From Telopea speciosissima (Eukaryota; Streptophyta; Magnoliopsida; Proteales; Proteaceae): DNA of 64,000 bases. The notes under the pieces were generated by a model, which worked only from the letters and a program-made list of their open reading frames with translations, was not told the DNA's origin and searched no databases. The DNA is taken from the NCBI RefSeq assembly GCF_018873765.1, contig NC_057925.1, positions 6,583,568 through 6,647,567 on the forward strand, written 5' to 3'. The position numbers and the translations under genes were made by a program. Below are positions 50,513 to 63,354 of this stretch, piece by piece (the first letter of the stretch is position 1; the number at the start of each line of letters is the position of its first letter).

Positions 50513-52335
50513 GGAGGAAGTGGGGGTATTAATGCATTTACAAGTACTATAAGATGCCAAATTTGCAAACATATGTTTTTAAAAGGGGTTCTTGGGTATT
50601 AAGCAGAATCCGGTTAGATGGTAAAATCGGCATTAGCTGTTGGACCTGAATAACTTAATTTACCAGAGGATTTCTTCTCTTAGGATTTCTCAACTCTTCA
50701 TGTATCAATTTTTTAACAACACATGTCCTTTCTCTTCCACAAATATCCTTTTAAATACTCTAATGGCAATATGGAGGGTATTTATGAAAAAAAAAAAAAA
50801 CACATTGTAAATTGTAGGCTCTATCAAGTATAATACAAGGATTAATTTTACAGAATATTTTAATATTTTATAAACTAACTGAAAAAAAAAACCACAAATT
50901 TAATTAATCTGTGATGATACAGAATAATTTTGTTTTTTATGAACATACAAAATAAGTTTTTTGGTCAATTACCCAAAAAAAAATTGGAAAAAAAAAGTCC
51001 AACAATAAAATAGGGAGTCTTAGGAAGTTTTTCTTCTATTCTGGGATAGAAATCCAAACAATAAAATAGGGAATCTTAGGAGGTTTTATCTATACCTACA
51101 TGTCCATCCAAAGTATTAAAGAAAGTTCATACTTGAACAGTTGAACCCGGTATTCAGATTTTGGAATTTCAGGATATAATTCATTTGGGTATAACCAAAA
51201 ATTCAATTAACCGCTATAATATTACAAAACTCTTATTTGAAAGCACCCCTTCATATGAAAGTTACCCAACACAATCTATCACCATCGTTGGGAATTGAAT
51301 TTTACTCTGCCGAGTCTGATCCTGATTGAAATTGGTCGAAATCAGTATCAATAACCCTAGACTCGACCCTCAAATCTGAAACAGTTGAAAACGAAATGGA
51401 TCACATGAATTTACCATTCCAACTCCCAATTTTGAAACCGTCATGTTTATCACCAAATCTTCTATTCATGAAGTGCATATGGGGGAAAAATATGAAGCCT
51501 TAAAAAATCGTCTAAACTCGTTCAGTACCACATTGGCTCCCATTTTGCCATGTAAACTTCCGCCAAGACTCGAGAGTTCTACTGGTCTGAAATCTTCCAA
51601 ATCCCATATTAGAGCAAGCATGTTTAGAGAAAGACCGTTGAGAGACATACATTGGAGATACTACCGAGTGTGAACATTATCAACACTAGAATTACAAATC
51701 AATGGTCTAGCATCTGCAACACCACACTAAATTAGCTGGAGAAACAAAAGCAGTCATTCAGTGATTCCCAAAGTGGCATCACCTAAAAGAGTATAGTGAG
51801 AACACACTGCATTAGCATAGGTTGTCACCAAACAAGAGAAAAAAAACCTATTGAGGACAGCTGGTAGTGCAACTGGTTGAGAACAAAGAGTAGTAGAAGC
51901 CTTGCTCCAGAAGGTCTCCATTCTGGGCCTCCCATTCCGTGCAACTGGTTGAGAACAAAGTGCAATAGAGCACTTGCTCCCGGAGGTATCCATAGCCTAC
52001 CATTCCTCATCCAGTCTTACTTCCCCCGCGTGCAACCCCCCCCCCCCCCCAAAAAAAATTTACTCTTATTATCCCTCTCGTGCCTGTTGTAACATGCAAA
52101 AGAAAAAGAAAAATCTTAGGCCACACAAAAAATTTCTATGCTCCATTTAAAACTAAAGATTTTATAACAAGGAGGAAACAAAACCAATAGTATGCATCAA
52201 TGTCTTCTTCTCCACCTAACAAAAATTGTTCCTAGAAGTTGTCTCCCTTCCCACATCAAGCTTGATATGATGTGACCTCACTTGGGGTTCTCTTTGATCT
52301 GTTTTTTCTTCCAATGGACTGGCTGCGGATTGAAC
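50513..52335. other. AT-rich spacer and eIF2 gamma 3' flank with a 72-bp tandem duplication
   Basis: No gene is seen. At 51867-52010 a unit starting GTGCAACTGGTTGAGAACAA occurs twice with a 72-base period and some divergence. A C-run/A-run junction lies near 52036-52058. The eIF2 gamma 3' untranslated region should occupy the last few hundred bases. Confidence 0.45.
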
Positions 52336-55300
52336 TCAGATGGGAGATGGTGGGACATCAAGGGTAGTTCCAGCTTGAATTTGGCCCCATCCAATAAGTC
52401 GCCAGTGCTTCTCTACACGTCGGCTCAATGCAACCTTCTCACCTCTGCTAGTACATACTGGAGAGGTTAGTTGCAGCTTGGCAAGATCATTCTTCACAGC
52501 AATGACACGAGCACCAGTAGACATGGAACCTATGTTCAACATAAGAATCTCTCCCTTGGTTAGTTTTGATACCTTCCCCTGCTTCTCTGTACCCTTTGTC
52601 CTGACTCCAAGAAGCCGACGGAGAAGGAAGAAATTGACCTGAAAATTGAAAAAAAAGACAAATCACTCTACCACGAAAATAAGCAAAAGGATTATTGAGA
52701 GAAGGGGTTAGGTTTTGTAGCTAGCAACTCACATACAGCATTGGTGGGTTAGAAAACAGCTGTTTGCCACTCGGAAGAGTGAAGTGGCTATTTGGACTAC
52801 TGTAGGGAATGGTCGGTATAAGGCATGTGCCAAATTTTAGCCTCAAATTAAATTATTTACCCTCCCATCTAATTCCATGTATGTCTGCTATGCACTCCTC
52901 GTAGTCCTGTTCACCCTCTTGTACCCATGCTTTGTTTTGACACACGGCCAGCTCTGATTGGGGCTGGAATTTGGCATACACACAGAAGATTGGGCCAGCT
53001 CTGATTGGGGCTGGAATTTGGCATACACACAGAAGATTGGGGTTCTACCCATCCATAAAAATTTCAGCCCCGCATGATCTAGGAACTTATCCCACATTAG
53101 ACCGTGGTATGCACCTAGAAAACGTTAGCACGTGGGTTGCCATCTACCAAAACCGCTCACTCAATTGTAAGAAGAAATTCAATCTTTTTCCTTTCCCAGT
53201 CATTCAGCTCTGTATCTGAAACGTAAACCCAGTTGCCTCGAAAAGGGCAGCCTCAGAAGAACTGCATAACAAAATTTACACAACAGAGTTGATGGGTTCC
53301 AAAATTTATTGGCCAAGCCTGTGGGATGAATCCAATGACCATGCTTCCCAAAGTTGACAACAGTAACAGCACCACAGAGAAAATAGTACCCTAAATTACT
53401 CGTTCATCACAAACAAATAAATAGATTTAGCTCAAATGTAATGAGCATAGTTCTCCAATCTAGTGGTCCAAGCAGAATGCAATGGCCTAAGTTCATCAAT
53501 CCAGTAGAACAAGATGATAGCCTAGATAGGAGTATGGAACCCACAAAATGCTAGGCCAACCCCTGATACACACCATGTCTATATCTATACCCTATATAAA
53601 TTTAGAAATTCAGCTCTTCACACTAACGCTTAAAGCTATATCAGGTTCTCATAAATCAAATTAAGAAAAGACATTCTAAAGGTTCAGATGCCTACCTCAA
53701 GTTCAACAAAAACTTCAGGAAGAGACCCAACCTCACCAAGAACCTGACCCACCAGCCGATCAGCACGTGTCAAAGTGGGATCCATTGTTGTGCCAACCCC
53801 AATGAGGCCTCCCGGCACCGCAAACTGCAGCTCATTTTGCTCAGCGTATAATGAAACTATTCTTGAGTATATCGGAGTGCAACGAATGTTACCACTCTCA
53901 TCTTTCACAACAATTCCAGGCCGGACCTCAATGAACTGATTAACTTTCAGAACACCCTGCATGACATTTTGTTTTAGTTCATAGATCTGAGTAGTTGAGC
54001 CATGTATCCTAGAAAAAAGGCATACTCCACCGTAATTCTATATGCATTATATACATAGATGGAACACACTCAGGTAGGTAAGTCCCAAAGAGGAACCTCA
54101 AAATTTGATGAACAAGGTCCAACCAACAGGGGAAGTGCAACCATCAATCTACTGCCCCATTTTGGAAGGTCCCAAATATGGATATACTAAAGAAAATGGT
54201 GAAAGCATTGGTCAAACCAACAGGGAAAGTGCAACCATCAATCTACTGCCCTATTTTAGATTGTCCAAAAGATGCATATAGTAAAGAAAATGGTCAAGGT
54301 ATTGATACAGTAAATCTACATGCTAAGACCAGTATCATACAGCAACTGCCTTTGCATGTGATATGCATCAGCAATGACATACAGCATGCAGAAACTACCA
54401 TGTAACTCTTCCACAACTATTAAGAAAAAACGAACCCTGAGAATGCTTCCACCAGCAACACCACCCTTTATCTCATCAACCTCAAATCCAGGCTTATTCA
54501 CATCAAATGATCGAATCACAATCATATTTGGTGGTGAGATAAAGTTCCTCTCTGGTATGGGTATCTTTTTGACAATGTATTCACACACTACATCGATATT
54601 ATATTTTAACTGAGCAGAGATTGGTATCACCGGAGCACCATCAGCTACAGTTTTCTGCACAAATCCAACCAAGGAATACACAACACAAACACACAATGCA
54701 TGTTAGTCGAAAAGGAAAGAGTTATGTCACCAAACCAGGACATACATTTGCTTCAAACGGCTTCAAAAAACAAACCTGTATGAACTTCTGAATTGCTTCA
54801 TGCTGATTGATGGCAACATTTTCTTGAATCAGATCAACTTTATTTTGAAGAATAATTATATGTTGGAGGCGCATAATCTCAACAGCAGCCAAATGCTCTG
54901 AGGTTTGAGGCTGCGGGCAGCTCTCATTGGCAGCAATCAGAAGTAATGCTCCATCCATGATTGCTGCTCCGTTGAGCATGGTAGCCATAAGAATATCATG
55001 ACCCTATTACAAAAAAAAAGGAAACGAAAATGTACCAAGACATAAAGGGGTTAGATGCACGATAACTTCATGTGTATACAGACACAAATTTCTCTAATTA
55101 TTTCCCTATTACACTTTATATCTCACCAACAACTCCTTATTAACTCGGCCTCTCATGGATTTGATTACGCTCATGCAAGCAACCAATGATCAAAAAGGAT
55201 AATCCATTTATGTTGGGCCTCTCATGGACTTGGATAAGCTACAGACGGACAGCTCCTAGGTCTTGTGAGAAATTTTGTGATAGCCAGCCGTGGCTCTGAA

Positions 55301-58300
55301 GTAATACTTGATTCATGATTTCTATTCTACTCAATACATGGCTCAAATAACCTTTAAAAATGGAAAGATTTGTGAAACCAATTAGACATCAAGCCTGCAT
55401 GATTAAAAAACTCAAAAACTCCATTCTTGAAATTTCCTTTGGAAAAAAATGCCTATTAGTTAAGCAGTGGCACATTTAAGCAATAACTGAATAAAGATTT
55501 ATGAGATGTTCAATGGTGTGGAACCCAATAGGTGAATGAAGTCATCTCTATTTCATCAGCATTAGGTCACATTTTGAAGTTTTTCTGGAGTTATAAGATC
55601 CTAGAAATGGAATTTAGAAGCTAGAATGCTTGCTGGAACCACACTTAAGATAATCAGCTTCGACAATAATAAGAAACCTGAGAAAGAATATAATAAATCA
55701 AATCTGAAACATTGGAGCATTGAAGGAAAAATTTAACTATGATTGACCATGGTAGAATCAAAGGAAAATGATGAACAGGTTATAACTAGAAGATAGATTG
55801 ATGACACCAGAACTGACAAACAATGGAGGAATTCAATAATAGATCACAAAAAAGGAATCTGATTTGCCTAAATAATAGGCCAAGCACCCTCCTGGTTGTA
55901 AGAATATTGAAAATTCTCCAACAGAAAATAGATGAAACACTGCTAGCTAATAAGGTCTCCAATCCAAGTTAAGCAAAGATCGGTGGCGTGGAGCCCTCTA
56001 CCAGTAGTTAACCTCAACTTTGACGGGTGCTCATTACGCAAACCAGTTCCCTCAGGAGTGGGAGAAGTGCTCAGATCAAATGGAGTTGTTCTGAGAGCAA
56101 CTTCTGCTCCTATGGGATAAGTAGATTATATTGGGGCTGAAATTGTCCCTAATAATGGACCTATCATATGTTTTGAGAGAGGCTTTTTACAAAATTATTT
56201 GTTGAGGGACATTCAGCTACTGTTATATCTTGGATGAGACCAGTTTTGCAGGTCACTTGGACATTCATTCACATCACAAGCATCAGATTAATGGCCTCTC
56301 AAATGAATTGCTCGTTCAACTGGAATCCTAGATCTGCTAATAACATGGAAGATCAGTTGGCTAAACAGGGGGTTTCATAGGCTGACTAGGAAATTGGGTC
56401 TTCTATTCCACTGTCAGATTAGTCCTTGTTTGGATGTATCTACGGTTGTAGTCTTGGGTACAGGCTTTGGTTTGTTCTCTTCTCATTTCAAGGAGATATT
56501 GTATTGGTTCTGTAATCATAAACTTCTCATTAAAGAAATTCATTTTTCCATGGGAAAAAAACAAGAAGCTATTTGTTCTCTTCTCATTTCAAGGAGATAG
56601 TTGTATTGGTTCTGTAATCATTATCTTCTCATTAGGTTTGTTCTCTTCTCATTTCGAGGAGATAGTTGTATTGGTTCTGTAATCATTATCTTCTCATTAA
56701 TGAAATTTCTTTTTCCATGGAAAAAAAAAGCAGCTAGCTTTAAAACTAAGCAGCATAGAAAATAAAAAATAGTGAAGATTGATGGGAGAACTTAACCAGG
56801 GGAAGAAGAAGAAGAAGAATCAAGAAGGAATTGAAAGAATCAAACCAGAGAGAGAAATAAAGAACTAAAACTGAACTAAGAGGAAGGGGAAAGAATATAC
56901 GTAAGCCAGCCCTAGAAGCCTTCAAGTAACAGCAATCAACAGCATATAGAAAAACAAACAAAACTCCATTCAATTGTTAAAATTGAGGGGGTCACAAGTA
57001 CATATAGACTCTCTTGGTCTTCAAACAAAATAAGACACTAACAAGAACACCCTCTATACACTAAAACTGTGCAAAACAGCTCCTGTCGTCAGCTTCTACA
57101 AACACCAAGGTCCAAGTGGCTCAAACACTGCCACATCCTAAACAGTGTTTAATGTCACTGTACATCAGTGTTGCTGCAAACTCCAAATTTCTCATACTCA
57201 ATTAATATTTCTAGACATGACAAACATACCCACCCAAAATCAGATAATGATTAATTGCCCCCTTTGTGTTGCATCCAGCTCTTATGGACCTTGGTTCTTC
57301 TTGGCTTAGGCCTCCTGATAGGATAATATCAACCCACCGACATGAGACTCAGCTACTTCATCGCATGTACCTAGTCCGAGTTCCATAATGGTGCTTGGAT
57401 AATGTAACAAAATATAAAATTAATATACTGTGCAAGATACATTTTTCTTCATTTTCCTCACACCTTTTCATGTTTGCAACATTTACAACTGTTCTAATTT
57501 TCGATACAATAAACCTTGGAGAATTACATTTCCAAAACAAAACCACATTTCAGAGACCACCAGCCATATCTTACCCTAAAAATCAAAATCTAGTATTTAG
57601 GTACTTGGAACTAGTTATTTCACACATCTAAGTTCTGCTGAGGTACTTCATAATGCGAGCTTAGAAACAGACATCTTCTATTATTGGCAAAGATTACTTA
57701 ACACACTAAAGAAATTTTGTATTCCTATGGTATGCAAAACTTTAAATTCTCTTCAGCACACTGAAATTTTTCTTAATGTACATCAATAATTGTCTATGAA
57801 GCCTGACATCGAAAACATATCCACGAGAGTCAATATTGAAGTAATAGGAAAACGTCTTCTAAAAGAAATTATTAAGATCATACATACTTCACAGAACTAG
57901 TCTAATATACAATATATGATGGAGATCTCTAATGCCAGTCATCTTACCGGGCAGTCTACAAATGAAACATGCCGCAATAGCTTCATCCGTGCATTTTCAA
58001 AGCCAGGCACATCACACAGAGGAGTATCTTCTTTTCCACTTCCATAGGCCCTGCAAAACATTTTAAACATAAATTATGAAAATCCACGGAAAAAAAAATA
58101 ATACAATTAAGCACTTCTATGAGAGACCATACTTGTAACACGAGGGTCTTGGGCATCTTTCATCTTCACACTTGTATATCTTTGCATTGGCATATCCAAG
58201 CTTAATCGTAATGTTACGCTCCAACTCATTTTTAAAGCGAACAGTCTGGAGATAGAATAACAAAACATTTGATCCAACTCAAAACATAACATATGCATTG

Positions 58301-61300
58301 ACTTTGCGCAGGGCAAACTACTGGGATATACCTTCTTTTATGTTATGACAATTTTCTTATATGACGCAAGATTTAACTAATATATGGCTATGTAAAGCAG
58401 TTCAAGGTTCGAAAAAGAATCAGGAGACAAAAAAACTGCTAACAGCCCAGAATCAAAGTTAAAATGAAGGAACAAATATTGGACCAGAATCGATTAATGG
58501 TAGGAAAAATTAAAAATTTTCAGCTATATTCAAGAAATTGATATATAACATAGAAAAGGAATGTCAGATCTAAGATTCAGATAAGAAATACACTAATAGG
58601 TCACATAAACTAAGATTGCAAGAAAATTTAATCTCAAAAGATATATAACTAGAACAGAAATCAATATATGTACAATGAAGAGAAGACAGTAGAGGAGGCA
58701 AAATAGAATATCATAGTTAGAAGCATAGTGAAGAAGAGAGAGGAAAGATCACACTTGATCCCACAGAACTAGAAACAAGAGAAAGAATAAGCAATAAGCT
58801 GGAGGGGGGGGGAACCTTCACACGTATTTGTAGAGCTCAACGGCTCAAAACTAAAGAAATAAACTCATTTTTAAATCATCTTGAACTGATGGGGGTATAT
58901 ATATAACCTTTTGAATTCCAGGTAAAACAAATAAAGGGGGTACTAATTATAGTTGTCAAAGCAACTAGACGACCCAAAGCATTGGAGAGGCACCGAGACG
59001 TGCAGTATTTATAATATAGCAATGATGATTTTAAATAATTATGCTTCTATGCAAAATAGAAGTCATAGCATTATTATATGTTATAATTGTACTAGTAATG
59101 ACTAAATATGAGAAAACCAAGATATAATATGCAAGCATATTGATCAAAAAACAAAACAATAAACATAAATTAATGTAAACTTGTGAAGTGTCAGAAATCT
59201 GAAGTATTATAAGGGCATGCCATCATAAGGCTAGGTGATGCCTTGAAAACTATGCATCTAATCACTCTCTTACTCTGAATAAAGTAAACACACTCAAAAT
59301 AAAATTGTACCTCACTAATAAGTATCCTAATCTAACTCAAACACAACTCTAATCTTGTATACTGACTTCACATTGCCTTATAGGGTTATATATTAAATTA
59401 GGCCCACTACAATGAACTATATAGAAAATAAAAGCCCCAACCTATAATATAACTTCCCAAAGCTTGTTTTCAGCCCATTAGACCATCATTTGCACCTTGT
59501 GAACCTTTTAGACTTAAATCTAGGCCTCCATACTGGATCAGCGTCTAATACAACTTAATAAATTCCCTTGGTTTTGGAAACACTCTCATCGGGTTTTAAA
59601 GTGCTGACGTATCATCATGACATTCTCATTCAGCCCGAAGGGAAATATGTTGCACACATATAAAATCAGCAGCATGTGGACCAAATAACAGTGCAGGAAT
59701 CTAGAGCGAAAAAATGCAAACATTCCAGGATCAAAGTATAATCGATACAAAACCAGGTAAGAGAATTTCCAAAACTCTCAACTACATTCAATAACTTGAG
59801 ATATAACATAGTAGAGGAAGGTCAAATTTAAGATTCAGCCATGGAAGTACTCTAACAAGTACTAGAAACTTTGATTTGCGAAAATTTATTTTCTATAGAC
59901 AGAAAACCAAAATTAGAAATCGATAAATGGAGACAGAAGAGAATTAGAAAAAATCATAGAAAAAAAGTAGAGGAGCTAAAAGATGTGAGAATAAGAACAA
60001 AGAAAAAATAAGCTCACGCGTGACCTCAGAGATGAACAAAACTAAAAGCAAGAAAAAGAAGATACAGTAGGCTAAAAGAACAGCCTTCACCTACGTTGGC
60101 AGAGCTCAACAGCTTAAAAACTCTTGAAATAAACTCAATTCTATTATTCAAATCATCTCTAACTGGAAAGGGTATACATATATATAACCATTTGACATTT
60201 CTAACGAGACTCGTGGATGGACCCATAATCAATCTCCCACACCGAATAAAATAAATAAACTCAAAACAAACCATCTAGCTAATAAGTATCCCAATATAAC
60301 TCAAACACCAAACTTAACAACTAATCCCATGTCATGATTTCACCCCAACTTATGGGCTTATAAATTAGGACTATTACAATGAAAGCCAAGAAAATAAAAG
60401 GCCCAACCATACAACTATCGAAAGCTTGTTTTCAAACCATTGGATATACTCTTTGAGGGTCTTATGGACTTGACATCTAGGCCTACATAAGGAATCAATG
60501 TCGAAAGCAACCGCATCAATAGGACCACAGAAAGTGACTGCCTAACTAAAACTCAAGTAGCTTAATAGATGTCACAAATGCATTACCCTATTTTACAAGA
60601 GGGACCTCCCCTCTAAGTTGCATTATGATTAGAGATTGGTGGCATATAATTGCTTCTCCACAACACCTAACGACAACTATGTTTCACTACCTAATTAAAA
60701 CTCTAGCTTAGTAGAAATCACAGATGCATTACCCTATTCTACAAGAGAGAACTCCCCTCTTGGTTGTATTATGATTAGATATTAATTGCATATAATTGCT
60801 TCTTCACAACACGTAACGACAACTATGTTTCAATTGACAGGGAAAACAATTTTTTGAAACACATCTTCGTCCTTTCCAAAACAATAGGAACTAGAAGGTT
60901 CACATATATGAGTTGAATCTTGGTTGACCGTCTTTTGCTTCCACATGCATTAAGCACTCATTGTAAATACTCATACCAAAGCATTCCAGCACTGCACCAA
61001 TACTTCAGAATTACTTGAATTTGTTTCTTTCCTAGTTGTCAACATCAGTTAATTACTTCATATATTATGAGGATCCTTCAAATTAAAGCATAGCCAAACC
61101 CAAAAAATTGGGATAATACTTGGCTAGAAGTAGTTGTGTTGCCTCGAACCCCATATCGAGTCAGGTTCTAGCTCTGTACAGTTCTACTGAATTGTATTAT
61201 ATATTGTCATATCAATGCTAATTTATTACTCAGACTCTCAATATCTTTAAAAGCTCAATCAACAAACTCTCATGAAATGAACCAAGATCAATCACAGGGA

Positions 61301-61616
61301 CTACAAAAAACAAATATGATTTCTTTGCGGAAAGAGGAATTACCTGGACACCAGAAATTGCTTTTACAACTGTCGACTTTCCATGTGCCACATGGCCAAT
61401 AGTGCCTAACAAATTAACACACAAAAAAAATTTGTATACATTTTGATCTTAAAAATACGAATTGGTAAATCACCTAATTTATGCTACTAGTTCAACATTT
61501 TAGTTATTACCTATGTTTATTGTTGCTTGACGAGAAATGACTTCAGGAGATAGTGGATGTAGTTTTGTCACATCCAGCTTGCTTAGATCCTGTTCCATCA
61601 ATCCTTTTCGAGACAT
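52336..61616 (-). CDS. Translation initiation factor eIF2 subunit gamma
   Basis: The GTPase core of eIF2, which brings initiator Met-tRNA to the 40S ribosome. Exons on the minus strand: 61616-61511, 61405-61344, 58245-58133, 58050-57948, 55003-54776, 54654-54436, 53956-53696 and 52638-52336. All joins are GT-AG and in phase, giving 464 residues, the usual plant length. It starts [20 protein letters not shown]. Seen are the P-loop GHVAHGKST (39-47), a zinc-ribbon-like set of cysteines (C82, C87, C91, C105), DCPGH (126-130), NKVD (182-185) and SAQ (217-219). Next come the beta-barrel domains 2 and 3 ([35 protein letters not shown]), ending [17 protein letters not shown]. At least one more untranslated leader exon lies upstream (an acceptor is visible near 61648). 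Introns carry LTR, LINE and tandem repeats. Confidence 0.97.
52946..53039. repeat. Exact 47-bp tandem duplication in an eIF2 gamma intron
   Basis: A unit beginning GGCCAGCTCTGATTGGGGCT occurs twice head to tail with no difference that I can see, so it is recent or kept alike by conversion. It is intronic (between the last two exons). Confidence 0.85.
54119..54307. repeat. Diverged 94-bp tandem duplication in an eIF2 gamma intron
   Basis: Two copies containing AACCAACAGG, GTGCAACCATCAATCTACTG and AAAGAAAATGGT follow each other with a 94-base period. They differ at several positions, so they are older than the 47-bp pair. Confidence 0.75.
55990..56735 (+). mobile_element. L1-type LINE 3' end with tandemly repeated tail
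   Basis: Scattered RNase H-like words and [15 protein letters not shown] near the end of the reading frame mark a plant L1 terminus. The 3' untranslated tail (TTTGTTCTCTTCTCATTTC through to an A-rich run) then appears three times, starting at 56471, 56572 and 56637, the last with its own A-run. It sits in the 2.9 kb eIF2 gamma intron between exons 4 and 5, antisense to the gene. The upstream limit is approximate. Confidence 0.6.
58380..60515 (-). mobile_element. Two LTR-like direct repeats, related to the UBA2-intron element, fossil
   Basis: Copy 1 (about 58380-59565) and copy 2 (about 59680-60515) share, in order, ATATAACATAG, AGAGCTCAAC, AAATCATCT, AATAAGTAT and CCCAACC blocks. The last 280 bases of each also resemble the LTR of the element at 31044-32792, including CCCAACCTATAATATAAC and the closing block near AATGTC. 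Only about 115 bases separate them. Copy 1 carries a hAT-like insertion. The pair is strongly diverged and without coding domains, so it is old. It lies in the 3.1 kb eIF2 gamma intron 2. Confidence 0.55.
58950..59252. mobile_element. hAT-like MITE inside the LTR fossil
   Basis: Ends TAGTTGTCAAAGCAACTAG and (reverse complement) TAGTTTTCAAGGCATCACC are those of the common plant hAT family with GGCGACC-type ends. It is absent from the sister LTR copy, which supports insertion after the two copies arose. No clean 8-bp duplication is visible. Confidence 0.55.
60538..60835. repeat. Diverged 149-bp tandem duplication in eIF2 gamma intron 2
   Basis: Two consecutive copies share CTAANTAAAACTC, GATGCATTACCCTATT, TTATGATTAGA, CATATAATTGCTTCT and ACGACAACTATGTTTCA. 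The period is about 149 bases. It directly follows the second LTR-like copy. Confidence 0.75.
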
Positions 61617-62696
61617 TTTGACTGGTGAATATAAAACCTCAGTCCTGGAGAAAGGGAGATTGTAATTAAAGTAAATACTCGAAAGAAAATTATTTCATAT
61701 GAACTATTACACTAAATTCAATAAAAAAAAAAAGATCATATCCAGCTATCTCCAAAAGAAATTTATCATTAGAAAAACATGTAAGACTGTATTATGACTG
61801 CCCGCGTTTTCATGTGTAAATAGTTCAAAAGTTCACGATCCCATGTCTACTGCAAAATACATGAAAGCTAACGAAGAAACAAATAATAGAAAGTATTAAT
61901 AACAAAAGAAAAAGAAGCTTCAAGATCGAAAATACACAAGTACAGAAATTTTTGCAAGATTCCACAATGTCTACAGATCCCAACAGGATAATCGAGAAAC
62001 CGAAACGTGCAACAAGACCTGATACAAGAGAAAATCAGGTAATTACCTTTACAGGTTCAGGAATATCAAGTACTTTGTATGAATCGGGAATTATTCCTGA
62101 CAATTGTAAGCCAGGAAATATCGTCTGCAAAATTCATCAAACCAGTATTAAGATATGTTGAAATGAAATAGAGATTTGAAATACAATCCGTGCTTGTATT
62201 GATGAAAAAGAAACTGAAACAATTTCTTACATCCAGATGTTTCTGTACGATCCTATCGCTCTTCTTTGCCTAGAAGACGAAGAAGAAGGACCACCACTTA
62301 TTTGAGAAGGTCCAGCAAAAGGCCGTCGGCGTTGGAAAGGATGTGAACCGCTGGCGCTTGAGCCTGAAGGAAGATGAGAGATCAGGGATTTAGGGTTGGG
62401 AGAGGCGGAGAGTGAGAGTGGGAGTCCGAGAGAGGCGGAGAGTTGTAATACACTTGAACCAAACGGCTTGGGAAGCCGTCGTAGGGATTAGGGTTACGAT
62501 TTACGATATATGACTGAACCAGGTATTTAAAGTGAGAAATTCGATTCGGTTTCGGTTCGAACAGACAGTTCCCGAGCTGGAACCGAAACCGAATTGAAGA
62601 CTTGAGTTTTAGAATCGGATTTAGGCCGGATGTATTTGGTTCGGCTCGATTGATCTTATTTGGTTGCTAATATTGAGAGTATCAAAAAAAATCAAT
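61617..62696 (-). promoter_or_regulatory. eIF2 gamma leader and upstream region
   Basis: An acceptor (CTCCAG) at about 61647-61652 shows that the untranslated leader is spliced. A pyrimidine-rich stretch on the minus strand near 62255-62420 could be the first exon and start region, as often seen in translation-factor genes. From about 62535 to 62650 lies a GGTTCGAACC/ACCGAATT-rich repeat like the hAT family elsewhere in the window. The exact start is unknown. Confidence 0.4.
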
Positions 62697-63354
62697 GTTC
62701 TCTGTGGTGCTGCAGCGCAGGGTGCGCCCAGGCACATGGACCTATCATTCAAGGGGGTGGGATGATCATTGCGCTCACCCCCATATAAGGGTGTCAATTT
62801 TGGATCGAAACCGAACCACCCAATAGCTTATTGGTCTGGTTTTGGATCCGGTTCTGGGACTACCAATTAAGTTATTGGTCTCCCAACGGGTCTAGAACCG
62901 ATAGACCAACTAAGAACCGGTCAAACCGAAACAATTCACATCTTAACCTTTTATATTATATAATTCTTAAAACTTAGGGTCATGAGAGATAACATCAAAC
63001 CTTTATTTTTTTAGTCTTTCATTTTAATTGAATACAAAACAAGAGCCAATATGGACTAGTTCTATGATTTGAGGAAAAAAATGATGGTGGGTTATTGAAT
63101 ATATGTAGCATGTGTTAGAAATGTATATATATATTTTATTATAGACTAATTGGAACCGTTTAGGAACCGAAACCGGCCCACTTATTAGTTAATGGTCCTG
63201 GATCTCAGGTTTGGAATCGATTATTGGTCCAATTCTGGTCCAAACTCCTTGGGGCCAGAACCATTAAGGAACCAGACCGATAGCCCAAAACCGGACCAAT
63301 TGACACCCCTACCCCCATGTGCCTGGGCGCAGCCTGCGTTGTAGCACAGAGAAC
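62697..63354. mobile_element. Foldback MITE split by a hAT-like insertion
   Basis: The left part (62697-62785) begins GTTCTCTGTGGTGCTGCAGC and the right part (63312-63354) ends GCACAGAGAAC. Joined, they match the intact 137-bp element at 48646-48782 (shared GCCCAGGCACATGG, GGGTGGG and GCCTGCG blocks). The hAT-like element at 62786-63311 explains the gap. Confidence 0.78.
62786..63311. mobile_element. hAT-like MITE of the GGTGTCAA family, nested
   Basis: Ends TAAGGGTGTCAATTTTGG and (reverse complement) TAGGGGTGTCAATTGGTCC. The subterminal parts are full of AACCGAACC/GGTCTGGTTTTGG words; the middle is AT-rich. CCCCCATA (62778-62785) and CCCCCATG (63312-63319) agree at 7 of 8 positions. There is no coding content. 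Confidence 0.8.
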
